DNA from: an uncultured Prevotellaceae bacterium
GTDB taxonomy: Bacteria > Bacteroidota > Bacteroidia > Bacteroidales > Muribaculaceae
NCBI GenBank assembly: GCA_900318205.1
Contig: ONJS01000008.1
Span: 62,001 to 126,000 of the forward strand
Reading direction: 5' to 3'
Length of the DNA stretch: 64,000 nt
The notes below the pieces were generated by a model that searched no databases, was not told the origin of the DNA, and saw only the letters and a list, made by a program, of their open reading frames with translations. The position numbers and the translations under genes are program-made. Numbering within the stretch: position 1 is the first letter of the stretch; every line of letters starts with the position of its first letter. This document shows positions 9,446-18,287 of the stretch, piece after piece.

Positions 9446-10632
9446 CCGTCGGCGAACGCATAAAGACCATTTCCCAAGACTGGTTCCTCACCGAGCCGCT
9501 CATCTTTGCCGTGCTGTGCACACACGCCCTGAAGCGTAACGACAACATGGGCTGCGACATGCGGTGTGGCAAGGGACTCATCGAGTACAACCCCGACAAA
9601 CTGGAGCACTTCGATGACAACCAGTTGGCGCTGAGGCTTAAGGCCGAGGTGGTGCGCATCATCCTCAAGCACCCCTATCAGCGACAGCCCTACAACCCGC
9701 GCCGCGACGTGATGCGCCTGTCGAGCGACTTGACACTGTGTGACAACCTGGAGGGCATGGATACCATCGGGTTGGAGCCGCCACGCATCTTCAATGTGCC
9801 GCGCGACCAGGCCTTCGAGCAGTATTACTCGCTCATGGCTGGCCAAGTGCTGCAGATCGAACAGGATGCTGACGGCGACGGCATTCCCATCGACATGAAC
9901 ATGCCCGGCGATGGCCAGGGTGACAGCGATAACCTGACCGACGACCTGCTGGAGGCCGATGCCGGAGCCTCGCTGTGGGAAGAGGACGAACTGATGACCG
10001 AGAAGGTCAACCACGAGATTGAGACCGCCCAGCGGTGCAACCAGTGGGGATCATTGGGTGGCGACCTGCGTGCCCTGATCGAGAGCACGCTGGTGAGCAA
10101 GCAGAACTTCCGCGCCATCCTCAGCCAGTTCCGTGCCAGCATCCTGAGCACCAAGCGCCACCTGACGCGTATGCGCCCCAACCGCCGCTACGGCTGGGAT
10201 GCGATGGGCAGCCAGTATGCCTACAGCACGCGACTGCTGGTCGCCGTCGATGTCAGCGGCAGTGTGCCCGACGAGGATATAAAAAAATTCCTTGCCGTCA
10301 TCAACCGCTTCTTCAAGCAGGGTATCGAGAGCATCGAGGTCATTGAGTTTGACAGCAAAATCACGACCGAGAAGCCCATCGCCCTCAAGCAGGCGGCCAA
10401 CGGCATCCGCGTCATCGGGCGCGGCGGCACCAATTTCCAGCCCGCCATCGACTTCTACTACGAGCACGAGGAGTATGACGGCCTGGTGTTCCTCACCGAC
10501 GGCTATGCCCCTACTCCCAAACTGCCCGACGACAAGCGCCACAAGCCGCTGGCATGGATTCTCACCAAGCAGGGCGGCAACGAGGACAACCTGCGCCCCT
10601 TGGGCCCCATCGTCCGCATCGAGGGACTATAA
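9442..10632 (+). CDS. VWA-like domain protein (DUF2201 family)
   Basis: 396 residues. The carboxy-terminal half is a von Willebrand A-like domain with an intact MIDAS: DVSGS at residues 270-274, GRGGTNF, and LTDGY. The amino-terminal half resembles the putative metallopeptidase part of DUF2201 proteins, but where an HExxH motif would be expected the sequence reads KAEVVRIILKHP, so the zinc site looks lost. An acidic stretch (about residues 140-185) separates the halves. Together with the coupled MoxR ATPase this forms a classic AAA+/VWA pair. Confidence 0.88.
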   Translation: MTVGERIKTISQDWFLTEPLIFAVLCTHALKRNDNMGCDMRCGKGLIEYNPDKLEHFDDNQLALRLKAEVVRIILKHPYQRQPYNPRRDVMRLSSDLTLCDNLEGMDTIGLEPPRIFNVPRDQAFEQYYSLMAGQVLQIEQDADGDGIPIDMNMPGDGQGDSDNLTDDLLEADAGASLWEEDELMTEKVNHEIETAQRCNQWGSLGGDLRALIESTLVSKQNFRAILSQFRASILSTKRHLTRMRPNRRYGWDAMGSQYAYSTRLLVAVDVSGSVPDEDIKKFLAVINRFFKQGIESIEVIEFDSKITTEKPIALKQAANGIRVIGRGGTNFQPAIDFYYEHEEYDGLVFLTDGYAPTPKLPDDKRHKPLAWILTKQGGNEDNLRPLGPIVRIEGL

Positions 10633-10880
10633 GACACTCTCCCCTACCAGAAATTCAAACAACAATATCAACTTTATACAACATCAACAACTGTTTTTTC
10701 CAAATGGTTGTTGATGTTCTTTTTATTGCACACCAAGAGCAAAACACCCCATTCTTGCGCTTTTGAGGGGCATATTCCCTCATTAAGACACCCATTATAC
10801 AGATGTTTGCCCCGTTTCCCGCACTTCACCCCTAACTTTGCAGAAAACTTATTTTTATCATTAACTAAATTATTTTCATT

Positions 10881-11035
10881 ATGAAGAAATTTACAAAAAT
10901 CGCTGCCATTGCCATGACGCTGGCATTGGCATCGCCCTGCTCAACGAGGGCAAGGACATTGTGGGCCTTACCCCCTCGGCATTTCAAAAAATGCACCGCG
11001 AACAAGGCACTAAGCACACCCACCCCGAGAACTAA
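10881..11035 (+). pseudogene. signal-peptide start fused out of frame to a foreign tail (remnant)
   Basis: An ATG at 10881 begins a clean signal-peptide-like sequence (MKKFTKIAAIAMTLALAS). Before the peptide is complete the good frame shifts: from 10928 another frame reads GIALLNEGKDIVGLTPSAF and ends at TAA (11033-11035). This looks like a deletion joining the start of a secreted-protein gene to the end of an unrelated one. Neither parent gene is identified. The rest of 10633-11201 holds no gene. Confidence 0.4.
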
Positions 11036-11062
11036 CACCTCCTCGGGAATAAACCGATAAAA

Positions 11063-11149
11063 GTGCTAAATCGAAAAAAAAATCATCGTTTTAGCACCTG
11101 AATCGCGATAAAAGTGCTAAAACGAGCAAAATTTCATCGTTTTAGCACT
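11063..11149. promoter_or_regulatory. two tandem palindromic operators upstream of the DUF234 ATPase
   Basis: Two inverted repeats stand in direct repetition. The first pairs GTGCTAAATCGA (11063-11074) with TCGTTTTAGCAC (11086-11097), one mismatch. The second pairs AGTGCTAAAACGA (11113-11125) with TCGTTTTAGCACT (11137-11149), perfect over 13 bp. The repeats are about 51 bp apart and end 21 bp before the -7 box, so they are good candidates for repressor-binding sites. Confidence 0.6.
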
Positions 11150-11169
11150 CGAATCCAAATATTAAGTAC

Positions 11170-11177
11170 TATCTTTG
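11170..11177 (+). promoter_or_regulatory. -7 box for the DUF234 ATPase gene
   Basis: TATCTTTG matches TAnnTTTG. The predicted transcript start is about 18 nt before the ATG, with an unusually good ribosome-binding site (AAAGGAG, 11187-11193) between them. Confidence 0.6.
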
Positions 11178-11201
11178 CAACTCAAGAAAGGAGATAGCAC
11201 A

Positions 11202-12635
11202 ATGAATATCGGACAACAAATTATCGGCAGGAAAAATGAGATTGAGCGCTTGAACAAATATGCTCAAAGCAACCAAGCAGAGTTTATTGCAATATATGGA
11301 CGGCGTCGTGTAGGCAAAACCTATTTAATCAACAATGTGTTCCGCTCGCGACTCGCATTCTCAATGACAGGCATCATTGAGGGCAACAAGCATGCCCAAA
11401 TGCAGGCATTCATCGACGCGATGGACCTCTTAGGCAACCATATGGAGTGCCCTGCCAACTGGCACGAAGCCTTCAGAATACTTCGCCATTTCCTCATTCC
11501 ACGCATTAAGCCAGGAGAACCTTGTATAATATTCATTGATGAATTGCCGTGCTTTGACACCAGAAAGTCCGATTTCATCGAAGCATTAGGACATTTTTGG
11601 AATAGTTGGGCATCGCTGCAACCCGAAATAAAGTTGATTATATGCGGTTCCGCCACCTCATGGATGATGGATAATGTAATAGACAGTCATGGTGGCCTGC
11701 ATAACCGCATCACCCACGAAATTCACTTGCGGGAATTCACCCTTGCAGAAGAAGAAGAATACTTGATTTCCAAAAGATTTCGTTGGGACCGTAATCTCGT
11801 GCTGCAAACCTATATGGTGATGGGAGGCGTGCCTTACTACCTCAGTTTATTGGATCGCGATATGAGTTTGGCACAAAACATTGATACCTTGTTCTTTAAC
11901 CCCGACGGTGAGATGCACCGTGAGTTCCATCGCCTCTACAAAACGTTATTCTCAACTCCAGATCCATACATCACTATTATTGAGGCCTTGTTCAAGAAAA
12001 AAAAGGGCCTCACCCGCAACGAGATTGCAGACGCTTTGCAGACCAATGCAAACGGACGCCTCTCCAGGATGCTGCGGAATCTTGTGGATTGCGACATTAT
12101 ACGTTTCTATCCGACAAAGCAAAAAAAGCTGTCAACCCGCAACGGCTTGTATCAATTGATGGACTTCTTCTCTTTATTCTATCTTCAATTTATGAAAGAC
12201 ACCATCAACGATGCACAATTTTGGAGCAAAAACATGCATACACCCAAGATAAACACATGGCGGGGATTGACTTTTGAACGTATCTGCATGACGCATATTG
12301 ACCAAATCAAACACGCCCTGCACATCGACAGTATTAGCACTACATTTTACTCGTGGCGTTCTGCTCACCAAACTAACCGAAATGCCCAAATTGACATCGT
12401 TATTGAACGAGCCGATAACATGACCAACATCTGCGAAGCCAAATACAGCGAAATTCCATACAGTATCAGCAAGGATGAGTACAATAAGTACCTCAACCGC
12501 ATGGCAGCGTTTAAGCAAGAGACTTATAATAGGGGTGGTATCATACCAACTTACATCACCTCGGGGGGCCTTGTCCAAAACAATTACTCCGATAATCTAG
12601 GACTCAAAGACCTATCGATAAACGACTTGTTCTAA
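11202..12635 (+). CDS. ATPase of the archaeal-type ATPase_2/DUF234 family
   Basis: 477 residues from ATG 11202, chosen because AAAGGAG stands 8 bp upstream and the -7 box at 11170 excludes the longer TTG-started frame. Walker A is GRRRVGKT (residues 33-40) and Walker B is IIFIDE (D113, E114). A winged-helix-like middle part (GLTRNEIADALQTNANGRLS) precedes a carboxy-terminal DUF234 domain with a PD-(D/E)xK nuclease-like core: QIDIVIERADN, then ICEAKYS. The cellular role of these ATPases is not established. Tandem palindromes upstream suggest tight regulation. Confidence 0.88.
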   Translation: MNIGQQIIGRKNEIERLNKYAQSNQAEFIAIYGRRRVGKTYLINNVFRSRLAFSMTGIIEGNKHAQMQAFIDAMDLLGNHMECPANWHEAFRILRHFLIPRIKPGEPCIIFIDELPCFDTRKSDFIEALGHFWNSWASLQPEIKLIICGSATSWMMDNVIDSHGGLHNRITHEIHLREFTLAEEEEYLISKRFRWDRNLVLQTYMVMGGVPYYLSLLDRDMSLAQNIDTLFFNPDGEMHREFHRLYKTLFSTPDPYITIIEALFKKKKGLTRNEIADALQTNANGRLSRMLRNLVDCDIIRFYPTKQKKLSTRNGLYQLMDFFSLFYLQFMKDTINDAQFWSKNMHTPKINTWRGLTFERICMTHIDQIKHALHIDSISTTFYSWRSAHQTNRNAQIDIVIERADNMTNICEAKYSEIPYSISKDEYNKYLNRMAAFKQETYNRGGIIPTYITSGGLVQNNYSDNLGLKDLSINDLF

Positions 12636-12736
12636 TACAAAGAAATAGAACGACCTTATCTGGCAAAATATGATTGCAATCAAGCACTTCCAGCAAAAAA
12701 CTGAAAAGTGAAAACTGAAGACTGAAAACTTTTTAC

Positions 12737-12744
12737 TATCTTTG
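12737..12744 (+). promoter_or_regulatory. -7 box for parC
   Basis: TATCTTTG lies about 24 nt before the parC ATG. It directly follows a degenerate AAACTGAAAA-type repeat. Confidence 0.5.
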
Positions 12745-12767
12745 CAGGTTAAAACGCTATTTTTAAT

Positions 12768-15518
12768 ATGAAGAAAGACGACGACGAACTGGAAGGCAAG
12801 GAGCCTCAGGAGCCTAACGAGGACCCCCAAGGCAACGATAACGGCAACGACGCCCCCACCCCCGACGGTGGAGACGGCGGCAATGACGGTAATGAACCGG
12901 AGGCCCACTCCAGCTACCACGTGCCTAAAGATAAAAAGCTGCAGCTCAGCGGCATGTACGAGAACTGGTTTCTCGACTATGCCTCCTATGTGATTCTCGA
13001 GCGTGCCGTGCCTCACATCGAGGACGGCTTCAAACCCGTGCAGCGACGCATCATGCATGCCATGAAGGAGGCCGATGACGGTCACTTCAACAAGGTCGCC
13101 AACATCGTGGGTCTTACGATGCAGTATCACCCCCACGGCGATGCTTCCATCTACAGCGCCCTCGTCCAACTGGGACAAAAAGAGCTGCTCATCGACACCC
13201 AGGGTAACTGGGGTAACATCCTCACCGGCGACGGTGCGGCTGCCGGCCGTTACATCGAGGCCAGATTGAGCGAATTTGCCCTCGATGCGGTCTACAACCC
13301 CAAGGTGACCGACTGGGGCCTGTCCTATGATGGCCGCAAGCGCGAACCGCTGACCTTACCCGCCAAGTTCCCGCTGCTGCTGACGCAGGGTGCCGAGGGC
13401 ATCGCCGTCGGCTTGTCATGCAAGATCCTGCCCCACAACTTCAACGAGGTCTGTGACGCGGCCATCAGCTACTTGCGCGACGAGGAATTCCACCTCTACC
13501 CCGATTTCCAGACGGGCGGCTATATCGACGTGAGCCACTACAACGACGGTGAGCGCGGCGGCTATGTGCGTGTGCGTGCCAAGATAGAGAAACTTGACAA
13601 CAAGACCCTGCTGGTCAAGGACGTACCCTACGGCAAGACCACAGGCACCGTCATCGAGTCCATCCTCAAGGCCGGCGAGCGCGGAAAAATCAAAATCCGC
13701 AAGGTTGAGGACAACACCAGTGCAACGGCCGAAATTATCGTCTCGCTGCAGGCGGGCACGAGCAGCGACATCGCCATCGATGCCCTGTATGCCTTCACCG
13801 ACTGCGAAATCTCCATCTGGCCCAACTGCTGCGTCATCAAGGACCAGAAACCGCAGTTCCTCACCGTGAGCGACGTGCTGCGCTACAGCGTGGACCGCAC
13901 GCGCGACATCCTGCGCCAGGAGCTCAACATCCAGCGTGGCGAGACCATGGAGACCCTCCACAACGTGTCGCTGGAGAAAATCTTCATCGAGGAGCGCATC
14001 TATAAGGACAAGGAATTTGAGAACGCCAAGGACCAGGAAAAGGCGCTCAAGCATATCGACAAGCGCTTGAAACCCTACAAGCCCCAGTTCTACCGCGAGA
14101 TCACCCAGGACGACCTGCTGCGACTGCTCGAGATCCCGATGAAGCGCATCATCAAGTACAACAGCGACAAGGCCGACGAGAACATCGCGCGCCTGAAGGA
14201 GCGCATCGAGGACATCGATAACAAGCTCGCCCACTTGACCGAGTACACCATCGAGTGGTATGAGGGCTTGAAGACCAAGTACGGCGCCAAATACCCGCGC
14301 CGCACCATCATCCGCGAGTTTGATACCATCGTCGCCAGCAAGGTCGCCGAGGCCAACCAGAAGCTCTACATCAACCGCGCCGACGGCTTCATCGGCACGT
14401 CGTTGAAGAAGGACGAGTTTGTGTGCAACTGCTCGGACATCGACGACATCATCATCTTCTACAAGGACGGTAAGTTCAAGGTCACCAAGGTTGCCGACAA
14501 GATTTACGTGGGCAAGAACATCCTGTACCTTAACGTCTTCAAGAAAGGTGACGACCGCACTATATATAATGTATTGTATCAGGACGGACGTGGTGGCACC
14601 ACCTTCATGAAGCGCTTTGCCGTCACGGGCATCACGCGCGACAAGGAGTATGACATCACCCAGGGCAAGCCAGGCAGCAAGATCGTGTGGTTCACTGCCA
14701 ATCCCAATGGTGAGGCCGAGGTGCTGCGCATCACCCTCAAACCCAAGTTCAGGCTCAAAATCCTGCAATTTGACGTCAACCTGGCAGACCTGGCCATCAA
14801 GGGCAAACAGGCACGCGGCAACATCGTCACAAAGAACGAGGTGCACCGCATCTCCCTCAAGGAGGCAGGCCAATCAACGCTGGGCGACCGCGAGGTATGG
14901 TTCGATCCTGACATCCTGCGCATCAACTACGAGGGACACGGACGCTCGTTGGGCCTGTTCGGCGGCGACGACCGCATCGTGGTCATCATGAAGGGCGGCG
15001 AGTTCTACACTACGAGTGCCGAGGCGACCAACCACTATGACGAGGGCATCCTGCGCATCGAGAAATATGACAAGGGCAAGGTGTGGACCGCCGTGCTTGA
15101 CGATGCCGACCAGGGTCACCCCTACGTGAAGCGTTTCACCCTCGAGGACAACACCAAGAAGCAGAGCTTTATCGGCACCAATCCCGAGTCACGCCTGCTG
15201 CTGTTGAGCGACGAACCCTGCCCGCGCTTCGAGGTGAAGATGGGTGGAGGCGACGCCTTCCGCGAACCGTTCATCATTGATGCCGAGGAGTTTATCGGCG
15301 TCAAGACCTTCAAGGCCAAGGGACGTCGCGTGACCAACTGGGAGGTAGACACCATCACCGAGGTTGAGCCGCGCGAGCCGGAGCCCGTCGAGGAGGCCGA
15401 GCCGACGGTGGCAACGCCCGACGAGGATGATAACACCCCCAAATCCGACGGCATCAGCCAGGACGAGGTGCTCGACAGTTTCACCGGCCAGCAGCGCATC
15501 CCCTTTGACGAAGACTAA
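12768..15518 (+). CDS. parC: DNA topoisomerase IV subunit A / gyrase A-like protein
   Basis: 916 residues. Type IIA topoisomerase subunit that cuts and rejoins DNA. The breakage-reunion domain begins near residue 60 with DYASYVILERAVPHIEDGFK; the HPHGDASIY box precedes the region expected to hold the catalytic tyrosine (AGRYIEARLSEFA). A coiled-coil region (about residues 400-520) precedes the carboxy-terminal beta-propeller-like part. The start carries an unusual acidic, Asn/Gly-rich extension of about 50 residues, and the end is acidic too. The GyrA-box is not obvious, which favours ParC over GyrA. The partner parE is not in the window. Confidence 0.9.
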   Translation: MKKDDDELEGKEPQEPNEDPQGNDNGNDAPTPDGGDGGNDGNEPEAHSSYHVPKDKKLQLSGMYENWFLDYASYVILERAVPHIEDGFKPVQRRIMHAMKEADDGHFNKVANIVGLTMQYHPHGDASIYSALVQLGQKELLIDTQGNWGNILTGDGAAAGRYIEARLSEFALDAVYNPKVTDWGLSYDGRKREPLTLPAKFPLLLTQGAEGIAVGLSCKILPHNFNEVCDAAISYLRDEEFHLYPDFQTGGYIDVSHYNDGERGGYVRVRAKIEKLDNKTLLVKDVPYGKTTGTVIESILKAGERGKIKIRKVEDNTSATAEIIVSLQAGTSSDIAIDALYAFTDCEISIWPNCCVIKDQKPQFLTVSDVLRYSVDRTRDILRQELNIQRGETMETLHNVSLEKIFIEERIYKDKEFENAKDQEKALKHIDKRLKPYKPQFYREITQDDLLRLLEIPMKRIIKYNSDKADENIARLKERIEDIDNKLAHLTEYTIEWYEGLKTKYGAKYPRRTIIREFDTIVASKVAEANQKLYINRADGFIGTSLKKDEFVCNCSDIDDIIIFYKDGKFKVTKVADKIYVGKNILYLNVFKKGDDRTIYNVLYQDGRGGTTFMKRFAVTGITRDKEYDITQGKPGSKIVWFTANPNGEAEVLRITLKPKFRLKILQFDVNLADLAIKGKQARGNIVTKNEVHRISLKEAGQSTLGDREVWFDPDILRINYEGHGRSLGLFGGDDRIVVIMKGGEFYTTSAEATNHYDEGILRIEKYDKGKVWTAVLDDADQGHPYVKRFTLEDNTKKQSFIGTNPESRLLLLSDEPCPRFEVKMGGGDAFREPFIIDAEEFIGVKTFKAKGRRVTNWEVDTITEVEPREPEPVEEAEPTVATPDEDDNTPKSDGISQDEVLDSFTGQQRIPFDED

Positions 15519-15541
15519 CAACAACCATAAGGAAGACAATA

Positions 15542-16432
15542 ATGACAATGCTATCCAGGTTCATACCCAGCAGGGAAAATGCCAATTTCGCTAATTTCAC
15601 GAATTGTTCGTTTTTAAAATTCGCGGAATTAGTCCGATTCGTGAAATTCGCATTAAAAAAAGAGCGCGGATGCCATTGTGCTTATTGTCTTCTCATCTGT
15701 AGCCTGTTATGCAGCCTGTCGGCAGTGGGCCAGGAGCGCGTGTCGATGTTCACGATCGATGCGGGCTACGCCTCGGTGCACGACAGCTACCTGACGCCGA
15801 TTACCTATGGCGGCATGGACCTCGCCTTGGGCTACGAAGCCTTGCGTAGTGCCAGCAACGACAAGTGGTTCTGGCAAGTACAGGTGGGTGCAGACTATAA
15901 CTATGTGGAGAATAAGGCCAAGAACAACGAGCTGCACAAACTGATGGGCGACATCACCTTCGGGATGCAGCGGCAGTGGCGACAGCTCATCGCCCACCGC
16001 ATCGACGTGTCGGTGGGACCGATGACCCAGTTGCGGGCAGGCATCGTCTATAATGAGGTCAACAGCAACAACCCGGTATCCCTCAGGGCACAATGGAACG
16101 TGGGGGCCGCTGCCATGCTGTCGATGCCAACGCGCTTGGGACGGCTCCCCTTGACGCTCCGCTACCAGATGCAGTTGCCCGCGGCGGGCATCTTCTTCGC
16201 GCCGGAGTATGACGAGAGCTACTACGAGATCTACCTGGGCAACCACAAGAACCTCGCTCATCTGGGATGGTGGGGCAACCGCTTTGACATGACCAACTAT
16301 GTGGGGGCGGACCTGCACCTGGGCAAGACCACCCTGCGCATCGGCTACCGCAGCCGCCTGGAGCACTGGACCGTCAACCACCTCAAGGTCCACGACGTGA
16401 CCCACTCCATCGTCCTCGGCATCGGACACTGA
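15542..16432 (+). CDS. DUF3316 family outer-membrane-barrel-like protein
   Basis: 296 residues from ATG 15542 (MTMLSRFIPSRENANF). A hydrophobic signal-like segment (CLLICSLLCSLSAVGQ) lies only at residues 46-62, after a long, odd amino-terminal stretch. The mature part alternates polar and aromatic residues, with strands such as WFWQVQVGADYNYV and TLRIGYRSRLEHW, typical of a small beta-barrel. DUF3316 proteins are found in Bacteroidetes and have no known function. The amino-terminal 45 residues are encoded by a dispersed repeat that also begins the next gene, so the true start may be altered or the gene may be decaying. It follows parC by 23 bp and may be co-transcribed. Confidence 0.75.
   Translation: MTMLSRFIPSRENANFANFTNCSFLKFAELVRFVKFALKKERGCHCAYCLLICSLLCSLSAVGQERVSMFTIDAGYASVHDSYLTPITYGGMDLALGYEALRSASNDKWFWQVQVGADYNYVENKAKNNELHKLMGDITFGMQRQWRQLIAHRIDVSVGPMTQLRAGIVYNEVNSNNPVSLRAQWNVGAAAMLSMPTRLGRLPLTLRYQMQLPAAGIFFAPEYDESYYEIYLGNHKNLAHLGWWGNRFDMTNYVGADLHLGKTTLRIGYRSRLEHWTVNHLKVHDVTHSIVLGIGH
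15545..15690 (+). repeat. dispersed element, copy 1 (overlaps start of the DUF3316 gene)
   Basis: The sequence from AATGCTATCCAGGTTCATAC to GCGGATGCCATTGTG recurs, with changes, at 16486-16585 in front of the S41 gene. The GCGGATGCC core also occurs near 18413, 18472 and 18573. This copy carries an internal AATTTCGCTAATTTCACGAA segment related to 18478-18503. Confidence 0.5.
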
Positions 16433-16479
16433 GCTCGCTAACACTCGCAGTTTAAAGTTTAGAGTTTAAAGTTTAGAGA

Positions 16480-17574
16480 ATGAATACAATGCTATCCAGA
16501 TTCATACCCTGCGGGGCTTATGCGAAATTCGCGTTCAAACCCATGCGCGGATGCCATAGTGTTTATTGTACTTATTGTCTTCCTTTTATAGTGTTGTTGT
16601 GCTGTGTCATATTGGGGGGCTGTACCGAGAAGGACGAGTTTGAGCAGGACCAGGTGGGCAACTTCGAGGCGCTGTGGACCATCATGGACCAGCACTACGC
16701 TTTCTTTGACTACAAGGGGGTGGACTGGAACGAGGTGCACCAGCGTTACCGCGCCCGCGTGTCCAACGAGATGACCGACCGTGAGTTGTTTGACATCTGC
16801 GGCGACATGCTCAAGGAGTTGCGCGACGGACACACCAACCTCATCGCCAGCCACGACGTGTCACGCTACTGGATATGGGAGCAGTGGCCCGTCAACTATG
16901 ACGAACGCATCATCGACCAGTATTACCTCAACTTCGACTACAAGAGGGCATCGGGCATCAAGTACCAGATCCTGCCCAGCAACTTCGGCTACATGTACTA
17001 CGGTTCTTTCTCGTCGGGCATCGGCGAGGGAAACCTCGACCTGATACTCAGCTACTTATCAACCGCCGATGGACTGATTATCGACGTGCGCGACAACGGC
17101 GGCGGTCTGCTCACCAACGTCGAGAAACTCGTCTCGCGCTTTATCGACGAGAGGACCCTGGCAGGCTACATCTGCCACAAGACGGGGCCCGGACATGCCG
17201 ACGTGAGCGAGCCCTATCCCTACTACTTCGGGCCGACCCCCAACCACATCCACTACCTGAAACCGGTCGTGGTGCTGGCAAGCCGCGGCTCCTTCAGCGC
17301 CACCAACAACTTCGTGTCCATCATGAAGTCCCTTGACCAGGTCACCATCGTGGGCGACACCACGGGCGGCGGCTGCGGACTGCCGTTCACCAGCGAGCTG
17401 CCCAACGGCTGGCGCGTACGTTTCTCCTCGTGCCCGATCCTCGATACCCAGGGCAAACTGACGGAATTCGGCGTAGCACCCGACGTGCGCGTCGATATGG
17501 ACCTTGACGACCGCTCTCATGACGCCATACTCGACCGCGCCATCGACATCCTCACCACCGCCACACGCCCCTAA
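16480..17574 (+). CDS. S41 family peptidase, lipoprotein
   Basis: 364 residues. The lipobox VILGGC gives a lipid-anchored protein, probably facing the periplasm or surface. The tail-specific-protease core is visible: GLIIDVRDNGGG, then VLASRGSFSATN with the likely catalytic serine, then VGDTTGGGCGLPF. The lysine of bacterial CtpA-type enzymes is replaced by glycine, as in tricorn-like members of S41. No PDZ domain is obvious. The first 21 residues come from the dispersed element; an internal ATG at 16543 would give a more usual lipoprotein signal (MRGCHSVYCTYCLPF...). Confidence 0.85.
   Translation: MNTMLSRFIPCGAYAKFAFKPMRGCHSVYCTYCLPFIVLLCCVILGGCTEKDEFEQDQVGNFEALWTIMDQHYAFFDYKGVDWNEVHQRYRARVSNEMTDRELFDICGDMLKELRDGHTNLIASHDVSRYWIWEQWPVNYDERIIDQYYLNFDYKRASGIKYQILPSNFGYMYYGSFSSGIGEGNLDLILSYLSTADGLIIDVRDNGGGLLTNVEKLVSRFIDERTLAGYICHKTGPGHADVSEPYPYYFGPTPNHIHYLKPVVVLASRGSFSATNNFVSIMKSLDQVTIVGDTTGGGCGLPFTSELPNGWRVRFSSCPILDTQGKLTEFGVAPDVRVDMDLDDRSHDAILDRAIDILTTATRP
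16486..16585 (+). repeat. dispersed element, copy 2 (overlaps start of the S41 gene)
   Basis: Shares AATGCTATCCAG, TTCATACCC and GCGGATGCCAT with 15545-15690 in the same order. In both copies the element supplies the start codon and first codons of the gene. Confidence 0.5.
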
Positions 17575-17652
17575 ACCACACCCATTAAATCAAAACAACA
17601 ACTACTAAGGCCTGCCCTGCAGAGCCAAGGGGCTCCATCAGGTGGCTGCCTC

Positions 17653-18287
17653 GGGGACGGTTCGTCTGTATGAAAAACGACAGTTTTTCGTACTGAGGAA
17701 CCGTCCCCCTGAACCAGGCTACGGATACTTCAGAACAATAGTAACAAGTTAGTTTTGTCGGATTCGACGGGACGGTTCGTCTGTATGAAAAACGATAGTT
17801 TTTCGTACTGAGGAACCGTCCCCCTGAACCAGGCTACGGATACTTCGGAACAATAGTAACAAGTAAGTTTTCGGCGGATTCGACGGGACGGTTCGTCTGT
17901 ATGAAAAACAACAGTTTTTCGTACTGAGGAACCGTCCCCCTGAACCAGGCTACGGATACTTCGGAACAATAGTAATAAGTTAGTTTTCGGCGGATTCGAG
18001 GGGACGGTTCGTCTGTATGAAAAACGACAGTTTTTCGTACTGAGGAACCGTCCCCCTGAACCAGGCTACGAACACTTCGAAACAATAGTAACAAGTTTGT
18101 TTTTGTCGGATTCGAGGGGACGGTTCGTCTGTATGAAAAACGACAGTTTTTCGTACTGAGGAACCGTCCCCCTGAACCAGGCGACGGACACTTCGAAACA
18201 ATAGTAACAAGTTTGTTTTTGTCTGATTCGAGGGGACGGTTCCTGAGTCCAAAATGCGTTGCATTTTGTTACACAGAAACCGTCCCC
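17653..18287. repeat. tandem array of six 116-bp units built on REP-like hairpins
   Basis: Units begin with GGGACGGTT at 17654, 17769, 17885, 18001, 18117 and 18233, a period of 115-116 bp. Each holds an imperfect palindrome of about 57 bp (GGGGACGGTT ... AACCGTCCCC) plus a linker of about 58 bp with CTGAACCAGGCTACGGA and AACAATAGTAACAAGT. The first five palindromes have one core (GTATGAAAAACGACAG type). The sixth has a different core (AAAATGCGTTGCATTTT type), the same as the hairpins near 39.1 and 39.6 kb but inverted. The linkers are nearly identical, so this is not a CRISPR array, and the period rules out a continuous reading frame. Confidence 0.9.

Noticed and set aside
11202-12635. Defence island built around the DUF234 ATPase and the Fic protein
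   Set aside because: The two genes are 38 kb apart and no nuclease, methylase or toxin-antitoxin partner is beside either.
13416-14873. 485-codon minus-strand frame opposite parC
   Set aside because: Leucine/valine/aspartate-rich shadow of the topoisomerase gene; no family match and no promoter.
17653-18287. CRISPR array
   Set aside because: The period is 116 bp and the segments between hairpins are nearly identical to each other, whereas CRISPR spacers differ. No cas genes are near.
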